This document shows positions 1-5,580 of a DNA stretch of 37,972 nt, piece after piece. The notes under the pieces are model-generated. The model ran no database searches. It had not been told where the DNA came from and was given only the letters and a program-made list of their open reading frames with translations. The stretch lies in the IMG/VR virus record IMGVR_UViG_3300005355_000390, positions 1-37,972 of that record; one strand, written 5' to 3'. Position 1 is the first letter of the stretch. Every line of letters begins with the position of its first letter. Source of the DNA: a virus. The translations under genes and the position numbers were made by a program.

Positions 1-18
1 CAGCTGAGCTACGGGCGC
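1..18 (-). tRNA. 5' end of tRNA-Arg, continues outside the window
   Basis: Read on the minus strand this is the acceptor strand GCGCCCG, then TA, then the start of the D arm GCTCAGCTG. It equals the first 18 nt of the tRNA half at 37760-37801. The remainder lies left of the window, so this is presumably the copy rebuilt as a complete tRNA-Arg(TCG) by integration, with its 5' part supplied by the phage. The tRNA identity comes from the anticodon loop seen in the right copy. Its upstream DNA is phage sequence, so the host tRNA now depends on phage promoters. Confidence 0.75.
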
Positions 19-69
19 CCCGTTAACTGATTCTGCCACAGTGGGTTGGGTCGTGTCCTTCGGTCGCAT
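1..69 (-). CDS. int: Integrase N-terminal fragment (int-N), split by integration
   Basis: An ATG at 69-67 is preceded by a strong Shine-Dalgarno GAGGAGG (82-76) with a 6 nt spacer. The frame reads MRPKDTTQPTVAESVNG and then APVAQL through the tRNA-derived sequence to the window edge. The right-end integrase frame reads the same APVAQL through its tRNA half and continues into the catalytic protein. Joining the two at the shared core gives an integrase of about 336 residues. I infer that this is the real start of int, used in the excised circle and detached by integration. In the prophage this start instead reads into the rebuilt tRNA gene. Confidence 0.8.
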   Translation of the reverse strand, partial: MRPKDTTQPTVAESVNGAPVAQL

Positions 70-98
70 TTCGTTCCTCCTCGAATCCAATGCTCACG

Positions 99-114
99 TG
101 TACAGACATTGTAC
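99..114. promoter_or_regulatory. Operator overlapping the int -10 box
   Basis: TGTACAGACATTGTAC has GTAC arms at both ends. Its reverse complement contains ACAATGTCTGTACA, which occurs identically at 6365-6378, and the core TGTCTGTACA recurs at 6321-6330. The site covers the int -10 box, so a bound protein would be expected to block int transcription. The repressor is not proven; the ribbon-helix-helix gene at 4973-5140 is the best candidate. Confidence 0.6.
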
Positions 115-136
115 GGTGAAAACTTCGGAGGGTCAA
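108..136 (-). promoter_or_regulatory. int promoter
   Basis: On the minus strand TTGACC (136-131), 17 nt, then TACAAT (113-108), each differing from the sigma-70 consensus at one base. Transcription would start near 101 and run through the Shine-Dalgarno at 82-76 into the int start at 69. In the prophage the same transcript would run into the rebuilt tRNA-Arg. Confidence 0.75.
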
Positions 137-241
137 CGAAAGACTCGATGACGGGCAGCGAAAGGCCGGTGTCTTGCAGGATCGAGGCAGGGAAACAACA
201 TTAGGTCTACCGACTCGGATTCCCTCGCGGAGACAAGGGTT

Positions 242-886
242 ATGAGGATTCAGAAGGTATTACCGGCCCTCCTGCTGATGCTTGCAACACTTTTCGCCGG
301 GGATGTGGCCACCGCGGACGCGCTCGAACTGGACCGACTCCGCACCCTCGTTGGCGTTGACATCAGTACCCCCGTCATCATCGGAGCAGGCGCCCTGCCT
401 CCTTCGGTTCCGCTCCGAATCTTTGTGGTTACGTGGCCAGAAAGCATCGACCGGCAGGCACTGCTCGCTCGCAGCGAAGAATGGAATGAGAGTCGTAAGG
501 GGAAGAAGTACGGGCGGATTAGCATCGTCGCCGACGCATCCGAAGCAGACATCATCCTCGCGTCATGGACTGATAGGGGAGACGTCACAACCTCCACCCG
601 TGTTGTTTCTGGGACTAATACGGTCTACGTCCCGTCCGGAGTCAAAGGCGTTCGGGGCACGTATCAGGCCGTGCCCACGGTCTCTTCTTATGACGCAACG
701 AGCATTCCCGTCTACAACTACGTGATTTCTGTTCGTGAGGGTGGCATCCACATACATGGCCGTCACGTCTTGCAGGTCAGTCAATCATCCCTGACGGGCG
801 CTTTTGACGATCTGTGGGAAGGTGTAACCCAGGCCCTGAAAAAACGGGGTAACATCAAGCACCTATCGAAGGGCGAAGAGCCGTAG
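242..886 (+). CDS. Exported hypothetical protein
   Basis: A 214-residue protein starting MRIQK with a hydrophobic stretch (about residues 7-24, ending near ADA) typical of a cleavable signal peptide, so it probably acts outside the cytoplasm. No lipobox cysteine follows. The mature part alternates short beta-like segments and charged turns, with a Val-rich middle; no known catalytic motif was seen. A purine-rich GGAG lies about 9 nt before the ATG. It stands alone on the plus strand and meets the HNH gene tail to tail with only 4 bp between stops. Its position next to the attachment site fits a lysogenic cargo gene, but the function is unknown. Confidence 0.6.
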   Translation: MRIQKVLPALLLMLATLFAGDVATADALELDRLRTLVGVDISTPVIIGAGALPPSVPLRIFVVTWPESIDRQALLARSEEWNESRKGKKYGRISIVADASEADIILASWTDRGDVTTSTRVVSGTNTVYVPSGVKGVRGTYQAVPTVSSYDATSIPVYNYVISVREGGIHIHGRHVLQVSQSSLTGAFDDLWEGVTQALKKRGNIKHLSKGEEP

Positions 887-890
887 GACA

Positions 891-1472
891 TCAGACGCCC
901 TTCCAGGTCTTGTCCTTCACGATCAGACGGACGGTGTCGTAGCTGACGCCGAACTGCCGCGCCAGCTCCGCGATCGAATCGCCGACGAGGTAGTTCATGC
1001 CGATCGCGATGACCTCCGCCCGCCCGAGCTTGGCCGCCGCATTGTGCTGGCCGTCGTTGCGCTTCAATCCCATCCGGCAGGCGTGCTTCATGTTTTCGCT
1101 CGCGGTGCAGAATTCGAGATGGTCGATCGAGTTGTTCTCTCGGTTTCCGTCAATGTGATTGATCTGGTGCCCATCCGGTCGCGGACCGTGGAAAGCCAGT
1201 AGGACCAGGTTGGCTACCCAATGCCGGACGGCACGGCCGTCGGAGTACAGCTGGACGCAGAGGTAGCCCTTGCCGTCCCGCCAGGGTCGAATCAGCTTCC
1301 AGCTCCCACGGCCGCAGGAGCGAACCCTCCCTAAGCTCGAGACCTCGTAGAGATCTGAGAACTGGGGGAAGGGGACCGCCCGCCATTCCTCGCCGGGTTC
1401 GGAGAGGGGCTTGGGTGGCCTAAGTGGGTGAACGTCGTGTAGCGGAGTCGGTTCCTGTAGTTCGTGAAGCAT
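891..1472 (-). CDS. HNH endonuclease with NUMOD4 and helix-turn-helix
   Basis: A 193-residue protein with three recognisable parts. An N-terminal NUMOD4-like segment (about 28-75: EEWRAVP, LYEVSSLGRVRS) is followed by an HNH core (about 85-130) with the signature INHIDGNRENN, DHLEF and SENMKH, and a C-terminal helix-turn-helix (about 150-188: SIAELARQFGVSYDTVRLI). This architecture is typical of phage homing-type endonucleases that nick or cut DNA. The ATG at 1472 is chosen because it lies one base after the stop of the preceding gene; the longer frame upstream overlaps that gene. It is the last gene of the sigma-fragment operon. It could be a free-standing homing enzyme or have a role in packaging; the former is more usual. 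Confidence 0.88.
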   Translation of the reverse strand: MLHELQEPTPLHDVHPLRPPKPLSEPGEEWRAVPFPQFSDLYEVSSLGRVRSCGRGSWKLIRPWRDGKGYLCVQLYSDGRAVRHWVANLVLLAFHGPRPDGHQINHIDGNRENNSIDHLEFCTASENMKHACRMGLKRNDGQHNAAAKLGRAEVIAIGMNYLVGDSIAELARQFGVSYDTVRLIVKDKTWKGV

Positions 1473-1473
1473 T

Positions 1474-1761
1474 TCAGACCTCGTCTTCGTCGGGCTCGTT
1501 GTTGCAGCCCACTTCTTCCGCGTACCTGTCGCAGGCACACGGATCTGCCAGGGCCAGCTGAAAGATCAGCCCGCCTCCAAACTCGCGGAGAGTCAGATAT
1601 GACCCTTCCGGGATGACCTGAACGACTTGCCTGACGTGCTGGCCAAGGATGCAGACGCGCTGTGCTTCGAGAACTTGGCCGAGCTGTGTGTCGCGGGTTC
1701 TGAAACGGATGCCGTGACGCGCTCCCATCTGTTGTAGCCAGTCGGGCACTTCCTTGATCAT
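1474..1761 (-). CDS. Hypothetical protein in the sigma operon
   Basis: A 95-residue protein not recognised. It has three cysteines near the C-terminus (CACDRYAEEVGC) followed by an acidic tail NEPDEDEV; the cysteines could bind metal, which is a guess. Its ATG overlaps the stop of the upstream region-2 gene as ATGA, and its own stop is one base before the HNH start, so translation is probably coupled along the operon. Confidence 0.6.
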   Translation of the reverse strand: MIKEVPDWLQQMGARHGIRFRTRDTQLGQVLEAQRVCILGQHVRQVVQVIPEGSYLTLREFGGGLIFQLALADPCACDRYAEEVGCNNEPDEDEV

Positions 1762-2123
1762 CTATTCCGCTTCCATCGGCGACGTGTCGAAGCCGGGATG
1801 CGAATCAGGTCGCGCGAAGAGCCGACAAGTTCACCGATGCGGGAACGCAGTCGGCGCGCGAGACAAGTTCCAAACCTTGCGTTCGGCGAGCAGTCGCGGA
1901 TCACGTCGTAGCTGAGCAGGACCCCCTCGTTGACGAGGTCTTCAACGGAATATGCCGCGCATGCGTAAGGCGTCACCGTGTCCCGGATCAGCCTGAGGTT
2001 CGAGAGGATTAGCCGGCGCGCAGCCTCGTCATCACCGCCGCGGGCGGCCTCGATGAGACGAGCTTCCTCGTCGGCGTTGAGCGGCGGGTTCGCGTCGATC
2101 ACATCCGCAGGGAAGGGAGTCAT
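1758..2123 (-). CDS. Sigma-70 region 2-only protein B
   Basis: A 121-residue protein whose body follows sigma-70 regions 1.2 to 2.4: DEEARLIEAARGGDDEAARRLIL (about 18-40), NLRLIRDTV (region 2.1), VEDLVNEGVLLSYDVI (region 2.2, the core-RNA-polymerase-binding helix) and LRSRIGELVGSSRDLIRIP (regions 2.3-2.4 and the start of 3). It stops soon after the basic tail RRRWKRNR and has no region 4. The ATG at 2123 overlaps the upstream stop as ATGA; a longer in-frame extension would overlap the neighbour and looks non-coding. It lies beside a second region-2 protein and a region-4 protein, so it is probably one module of a divided sigma factor. It may compete with or modify protein A. Confidence 0.72.
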   Translation of the reverse strand: MTPFPADVIDANPPLNADEEARLIEAARGGDDEAARRLILSNLRLIRDTVTPYACAAYSVEDLVNEGVLLSYDVIRDCSPNARFGTCLARRLRSRIGELVGSSRDLIRIPASTRRRWKRNR

Positions 2124-2494
2124 GACCGGCCCCCTTCCCTCGGATACCTGCGGCGCTGAACCTGATCCTTGGGCGGACGGATCAAGCACGAACGACCTGC
2201 GGCATCCCGGATATGCACCGCGAGCGCGCGAAAGGCGTAGCCCATGAATGGAGTGCCGTCAGCTGCGTCGAAGGTATCGATTGCCTTCAGGACGCCCACG
2301 ATCCCTTCGTGAACGAGATCCGCGAGTGGCATCGAAGGTGTCCGCCAGCGACTCGCGACACGAAGGCAGGCAGGAACAGCGTTCAGGACCAACGCGTCCC
2401 GAGCTTGTTGCTCGCCCGCCTGAGCGCGCTGCACGAGTTCGAGTTCCTCGTCTCGGTCGATACGGGACGGAAGCGCTGGGAGGCGGTAGCTCAT
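2120..2494 (-). CDS. Sigma-70 region 2-only protein A
   Basis: A 124-residue protein with a sigma-70 region 2 layout: DEELELVQRAQAGEQQARDALV (about 15-36), CLRVASRW (2.1), LADLVHEGIVGVLKAIDTFD (2.2, about 58-76) and GTPFMGYAFRALAVHIRDAAGR (2.3-2.4), then IRPP and a basic tail. There is no region 4. The ATG at 2494 overlaps the stop of the region-4 gene as ATGA and its own stop overlaps the next start in the same way. The phage would thus make the core-binding and -10-binding module separately from the -35-binding module. A known parallel is the Bacillus subtilis SigO-RsoA pair, in which two proteins together act as one sigma factor. Confidence 0.82.
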   Translation of the reverse strand: MSYRLPALPSRIDRDEELELVQRAQAGEQQARDALVLNAVPACLRVASRWRTPSMPLADLVHEGIVGVLKAIDTFDAADGTPFMGYAFRALAVHIRDAAGRSCLIRPPKDQVQRRRYPREGGRS

Positions 2495-2838
2495 GCGCGC
2501 ACCCCCAACCGACGGCGAAGGGCGGAGATCGCAGATACCCACCGTTGCGAGACGGCGGCGCGAGAGATGCCTAGCCTGCGGCTGCTCTCCGCCAGGCTGA
2601 GATCACCGAAGAGGAAGAGTTCGAGAACCTCGCGTTGTTTATCGGGCAGGGTCGGGATAAGCCCCCGCAACCGAGCACGCAGGTCGCGCTCGATGAGGGA
2701 TGTGAGCGGATCAGGTTCGGGTGAACGGGTTGTGAGTTTATCGGCGAGCGTGCGCGTTCGATCGTCCAGCCTGGCCGGTTGGTCGAGGCTGGCTACGACA
2801 CGCGGGCACGGCGGCCGATAGTTCTTGGAGAGGGGCAT
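2491..2838 (-). CDS. Sigma-70 region 4-only protein
   Basis: A 115-residue protein. Residues 48-75 (IERDLRARLRGLIPTLPDKQREVLEL) resemble region 4.1 and residues 80-108 (LSLAESSRRLGISRAAVSQRWV) are a textbook region 4.2 helix-turn-helix, which normally reads the -35 element. The first 45 residues are low-complexity and lack region 2. It is the first gene of the five-gene overlapping operon and is followed by two region-2-only genes. The start is uncertain because no clear Shine-Dalgarno precedes the ATG at 2838. It could also be a stand-alone LuxR- or sigma-like regulator, but the coupling to region-2 genes favours a divided sigma factor. Confidence 0.82.
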   Translation of the reverse strand: MPLSKNYRPPCPRVVASLDQPARLDDRTRTLADKLTTRSPEPDPLTSLIERDLRARLRGLIPTLPDKQREVLELFLFGDLSLAESSRRLGISRAAVSQRWVSAISALRRRLGVRA

Positions 2839-2957
2839 TCATGGGGATTCCGGGCTTCGGGTTGGGTTCCGGAGGAACGCGGCAAGACACCGCGGGAGAG
2901 AGGGCGCTGGCGCGAGCGGACCGCGAAGCCCCCTACGGGGTGCAGCCCGCTGCGCAT

Positions 2958-3545
2958 TCAGAACAGGCTGCTCATGTAGTTCGGGTCGGGCGGCGGGTCA
3001 TCGGGAACAGGGCGGTGGTCGTGGTCGTACTCGGCGAGCGCCTCTTCGAACTCATCGAGCAGCTTCCACCGACGCGCGCCAATGGGCTCCGCGATCACCG
3101 AACACCAGAGTGAATTGATAGCCGCAAGCCCCGGGTCGGGCACCATCGTCCGCGCGCCTGCGTCGATCGAACTCGAATCGATCGATGGCTCCTGGCCGCC
3201 CTCCAGGCGGCTCGACTCGATCGAAGCGCCTTTGCCGATGGAAGGGATGATCTTGGGGGAGAGCTTCCGAGAGATCGCGGCCGCCACTCCTGCCGGATCG
3301 TGCTTCCACCGGTCCACCGACGCGCGCCGTTCGGCCGCCGTCCAGAACTCGGCGGTCTCCAAAACCACAAAGTCAACGCGTGATCGGTCCGCGTAGACCT
3401 CCGGACACTGCCGCCGGATGCCCTTCGAATAGGGAGTCACTCCGCCCACCAGGTCATCGAAGTCGGGGGCGGCGGTGCGGAAGGTCGCATGAATTCGGTA
3501 TGTGCTCGGGGCAGACTTCACGAATATCGCGAACGTCTCAGGCAT
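2958..3545 (-). CDS. Hypothetical early protein
   Basis: A 195-residue protein, not recognised. AGGAG precedes the ATG by 5 nt, supporting the start. The N-terminal half (MPETFAIFVKSAP through RKLSPKI) looks folded, with mixed charged and aromatic residues. The middle (about 105-135) is a Ser/Ile/Asp/Glu linker encoded by several TCGATCGA repeats, and the C-terminus is acidic and Pro-rich (HDHRPVPDDPPPDPNYM). It ends 119 bp before the sigma operon on the same strand and may be co-transcribed with it. Confidence 0.65.
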   Translation of the reverse strand: MPETFAIFVKSAPSTYRIHATFRTAAPDFDDLVGGVTPYSKGIRRQCPEVYADRSRVDFVVLETAEFWTAAERRASVDRWKHDPAGVAAAISRKLSPKIIPSIGKGASIESSRLEGGQEPSIDSSSIDAGARTMVPDPGLAAINSLWCSVIAEPIGARRWKLLDEFEEALAEYDHDHRPVPDDPPPDPNYMSSLF

Positions 3546-3704
3546 CTCGTCTCCTTTCCTGAGTCAGCGTCCCTGGCGTTTCTCTCCATCGGCCAGGGTT
3601 ATGGGGAAGTCGAATCGAGTCGATCGAAGCCGGCCTTGCCCGGGCCGGCCCTGCCGTCGAATCGAAGACCTGGTCTTTAGAAGACCAGTCGATCGATCGA
3701 TCGA
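3163..3704. repeat. Cluster of TCGATCGA motifs
   Basis: The self-complementary octamer TCGATCGA occurs at 3163-3170, 3178-3185, 3217-3224 and 3620-3627, and a fourfold TCGA tandem fills 3689-3704. Three copies are inside the coding region at 2958-3545 and the others are in its upstream region. They may be repeated protein-binding sites or a simple-sequence expansion. Confidence 0.6.
3670..3688. repeat. Perfect 8-bp inverted repeat upstream of the 2958-3545 gene
   Basis: CTGGTCTT and AAGACCAG flank a 3-nt TAG loop and abut the TCGA tandem. There is no T-tract, so an operator is more likely than a terminator. It lies in the 202-bp gap between the genes at 3545 and 3748, where no other gene was seen. 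Confidence 0.55.
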
Positions 3705-3747
3705 CGTACGTGCGGGCGAAAGGGGTCTCACTCGCGTGAAGGGTCCC

Positions 3748-4041
3748 TTATTCGACACTTCCGCGACACTTCGGCGACAGGTCCACGTTGTGCTCGACGC
3801 AGTACCTGAGGGCGGCGCGCAACTTCGCATGCTTCTCGCGATCGTAGGTCCGCTGACAGCTACGGCAGCGCGTCCTACATGCACCGCGCGAGGTCTTGAA
3901 CGATCCGTGTGCGCGCCACGATGAGGGCGTGTACTCCGACTCGGGCCGGAACGTGTTGCACGTCAGGCAGAGCTTCTCCGGCTGACCGCTGTCGGCGGTG
4001 CGAGAAATCACACCGTCAGCGGGCGAAGTTGAAGTGCTCAT
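3748..4041 (-). CDS. Small zinc-finger protein
   Basis: A 97-residue protein with a CxxC pair at about residues 25-28 (CLTC) and a second pair at about 58-61 (CRSC), plus further cysteines, spaced like the treble-clef or zinc-ribbon modules found in small phage proteins and next to HNH nucleases. The segment after the second pair (QRTYDREKH) fits the usual pattern of this group. No HNH catalytic histidines were seen, so a binding role is more likely than cleavage. AGGAG lies 9 nt before the ATG, and a -10-like TATACT is further upstream. It stands alone between the terminator at 4159-4186 and the next minus-strand gene. Confidence 0.7.
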   Translation of the reverse strand: MSTSTSPADGVISRTADSGQPEKLCLTCNTFRPESEYTPSSWRAHGSFKTSRGACRTRCRSCQRTYDREKHAKLRAALRYCVEHNVDLSPKCRGSVE

Positions 4042-4128
4042 GTGAGGGTACTCCTGTGAGGGCCGCTGGGAGCGGCCGGTGCGTCATCGGGGCGGGGAGC
4101 CCCGCGGAATCACTTACTTACGGTCGAT

Positions 4129-4134
4129 AGTATA
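4129..4134 (-). promoter_or_regulatory. -10 box for the zinc-finger gene
   Basis: TATACT on the minus strand, one mismatch from TATAAT. No convincing -35 is at the expected distance. It lies just past the terminator at 4159-4186, which fits a fresh transcription start for the gene at 3748-4041. Confidence 0.45.
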
Positions 4135-4158
4135 GCGACCGGCCCGCAGAGTCGGGAG

Positions 4159-4186
4159 AAAAAAGCGGCGTCGTTCCGCCGTTTTT
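4159..4186 (-). terminator. Rho-independent terminator
   Basis: On the minus strand: A-tract, CGGCG, short loop, CGCCG, then a run of six Ts after one C. It follows the stop of the gene at 4208-4489. Because A and T tracts flank both sides it may also work in the other direction. Confidence 0.8.
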
Positions 4187-4207
4187 GAAAAAAGTTCAAG
4201 AAAGTTT

Positions 4208-4489
4208 TCAGGGAGCGGGCGGGCACTTCTTGCAGCCGTTCATACGGTGCTCGCTCAGGAGCGCGCCGAGAATCCGGACTACCTCCGCGTGATCGTCGGG
4301 GTCGTTGAGTGTCGTGCCCCTTTCCTCGCCGTGTAGCCTGAGCACAGCCTTCCCTTCACCGTCCACGGTGTAGGTGAGGGGCGCGGCGGGAATACGTCCG
4401 GTGTTCGGGTTCGTGATCGGCTTGTTCGACTTGAGCGGCACCGGTCTACCCTCAGCTTTCAGTTCGCCGGATACGTGCGATCCGGACAT
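4208..4489 (-). CDS. Hypothetical protein
   Basis: A 93-residue protein, not recognised. The middle (LTYTVDGEGKAVLRLHGEERG) looks like two beta strands and is followed by a helix (DHAEVVRILGALLSEHRM) and a C-terminal CKKC pair. Its start lies inside the preceding 56-codon frame (38-bp overlap), so the two are probably co-translated, and a terminator follows its stop. Confidence 0.5.
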   Translation of the reverse strand: MSGSHVSGELKAEGRPVPLKSNKPITNPNTGRIPAAPLTYTVDGEGKAVLRLHGEERGTTLNDPDDHAEVVRILGALLSEHRMNGCKKCPPAP

Positions 4490-4622
4490 CGGTCTCGGCG
4501 GCGGATTCCAGGAGTTTCAGTTCCCGGAGCATCTCAGCGTGACGTGCAAGAATTTCAAGGGTCTCGTCTAGCCGCTCGCGTAGCTCCCGGTTCTCGATTT
4601 CCAACTGCCGCGGGTCCTGCAT
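4452..4622 (-). CDS. Small coiled-coil protein
   Basis: A 56-residue frame starting MQDPRQLEIENRELRERLDE with leucines and charged residues spaced as in a coiled coil over about residues 6-40. A TACAAT -10-like hexamer at 4638-4633 lies only 10 nt before the ATG, so the transcript would have almost no leader. No Shine-Dalgarno was seen. It could be a small dimeric regulator or adaptor; function is unknown. Confidence 0.5.
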   Translation of the reverse strand: MQDPRQLEIENRELRERLDETLEILARHAEMLRELKLLESAAETDVRIARIRRTES

Positions 4623-4972
4623 GATGCCACGATTGTACGATCAGGCCGTCCACGCACCAGCGGTAATCGGACTTTTCTTATTCCCCGAATATTCCCCCTG
4701 ACAAGCGATCGAAGTGAGCGGCTATTCACCATGGTCGTAGTCGGCGGCTGAGAGGCTAGCCGGCAGGCGACTGAGGGTCCTACCTACCCAGGGGCCGGTT
4801 CGTTGCGGCGGCTGTATCAAGCACAGACCTCCACGCCGTCACGTCAACGCCGGTTCCCGGATGCCCTCTTCGCTGTCACCATAGAGACGAGTAAGGTTGG
4901 CCACTACCAGAGACGTCGCTAGCCAACCCCCATCTGTCAAGGAGGATTTTCTTGTTCCTCGAGCCCTGGCAG
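4623..4972. other. 350-bp gap without a recognised gene
   Basis: Short frames here lack coherent starts and protein-like composition. The visible items are the TACAAT box and ATTGTACG motif at 4632-4639 and a doubled ATTCCCC near 4680-4695. An isolated AAGGAGG near 4940 on the plus strand is not followed by a convincing gene. Confidence 0.5.
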
Positions 4973-5140
4973 TCAGCGCTTTTTCGCGGTCTTGCGGGCG
5001 GGGGCGCGGAACTCGGCCTCCCGGGCAATGAGCCGCTTGAGCCACGCAGACAAGCTCAACATCTCCGCCTCCGCCTTGGCCTTGGCTGCATCGCGTAGCG
5101 CCTTCGGAATTCTGATGTCGAGCCTGACGTCGGATTGCAC
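4973..5140 (-). CDS. Ribbon-helix-helix DNA-binding protein, candidate repressor
   Basis: With the GTG start at 5140 the product is 55 residues, the usual size for Arc/MetJ-type ribbon-helix-helix proteins. Residues 4-11 (DVRLDIRI) form the expected DNA-reading strand, followed by helix one (PKALRDAAKAKAEAEM) and helix two (SLSAWLKRLIAREAEF), then a basic tail. The GTG is preferred over longer frames because GGAGG lies 5 nt upstream and upstream residues look non-coding. Such proteins bind as dimers of dimers to short repeated operators. Its promoter shares 11 of 12 bases with the int promoter/operator (CCGTACAWTGTC), so autoregulation and control of int are likely. No toxin gene is adjacent, so an antitoxin role is less likely. 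Confidence 0.75.
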   Translation of the reverse strand: MQSDVRLDIRIPKALRDAAKAKAEAEMLSLSAWLKRLIAREAEFRAPARKTAKKR

Positions 5141-5153
5141 GGCGGCCTCCGCG

Positions 5154-5186
5154 GACAATGTACGGCAGAAGTCCGGCATGGTGCAA
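5154..5186 (-). promoter_or_regulatory. Promoter and operator-like site of the ribbon-helix-helix gene
   Basis: On the minus strand TTGCAC (5186-5181), 18 nt, TACATT (5162-5157). The sequence CCGTACATTGTC (5165-5154) matches CCGTACAATGTC at the int promoter (116-105) at 11 of 12 positions. Transcription would begin next to the GGAGG at 5150-5146, giving a leader of about 10 nt. Confidence 0.55.
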
Positions 5187-5380
5187 CTAACTAGAAACGC
5201 CGTCATGGTGCCCGGAAGTAGCCAGGGCACCCGAGGTGGCGGGCAGGCTTCCAAGAGAGCGGGCGGGCAGGCTCGAAGGCTAGGGAACGGTTTCACGCAT
5301 AACAGTATGGCGTTGACCGCTCCAAGCGCTCGTAGGCAAGGCCTCAGCAGGAAACCCCGTAGGGTAGGGCAGAGACAGCA

Positions 5381-5408
5381 AGGCCCGGTCTATACGAGCC
5401 CCGGGCCT
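5381..5408. repeat. 8-bp inverted repeat
   Basis: AGGCCCGG (5381-5388) and CCGGGCCT (5401-5408) flank a 12-nt loop, just past the stop of the zinc-ribbon gene at 5439. It could be a weak terminator or RNA hairpin for the minus-strand transcript, but no T-tract follows on either strand. Confidence 0.45.
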
Positions 5409-5438
5409 ATGGTAAGGAATGAGAAAAGCTACAAGGCG

Positions 5439-5576
5439 TCAGTTTCTCGGCCGCTCGTTCGGAGACACATCCAAATCTATGTCCGAGCCGTGGCAACGGG
5501 GGCAGCTCGGGTCAAGGCTTGCTGTCGCGAATCTTCGGCCGCACTCCTGGCAGACAACAGGGATTCGATGGTCTAT
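5439..5576 (-). CDS. Small zinc-ribbon protein with a possible ATA start
   Basis: About 45 residues containing VVCQECGRRF and DPSCPRCHGSDIDL, two CxxC pairs 15 residues apart as in rubredoxin-like zinc ribbons common in small phage and bacterial proteins. A strong GGAGGA (5590-5585) sits inside the end of the upstream gene, 8 nt before an in-frame ATA (5576-5574). No ATG, GTG or TTG lies between the stop of the upstream gene and the first CxxC. Either ATA is used as a rare start, or a longer product begins inside the upstream gene, or the start has decayed. It is the last gene of the radC operon. Confidence 0.6.
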   Translation of the reverse strand: MDHRIPVVCQECGRRFATASLDPSCPRCHGSDIDLDVSPNERPRN

Positions 5577-5580
5577 GGCG

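Noticed and set aside
2841-3113. Plus-strand 90-codon frame before the sigma genes
   Set aside because: Opposite the end of the 2958-3545 gene, low-complexity product, no recognised domain.
3689-3704. CRISPR-like or tandem array at the TCGA repeats
   Set aside because: Four-base units without spacers; no repeat-spacer pattern anywhere in the window.
4973-5140. Ribbon-helix-helix protein as an antitoxin
   Set aside because: No small toxin-like gene is adjacent or overlapping; the promoter similarity to int favours a phage regulator.
5381-5408. Strong terminator at the 8-bp inverted repeat
   Set aside because: No T-tract on either strand, so it is listed only as an inverted repeat.
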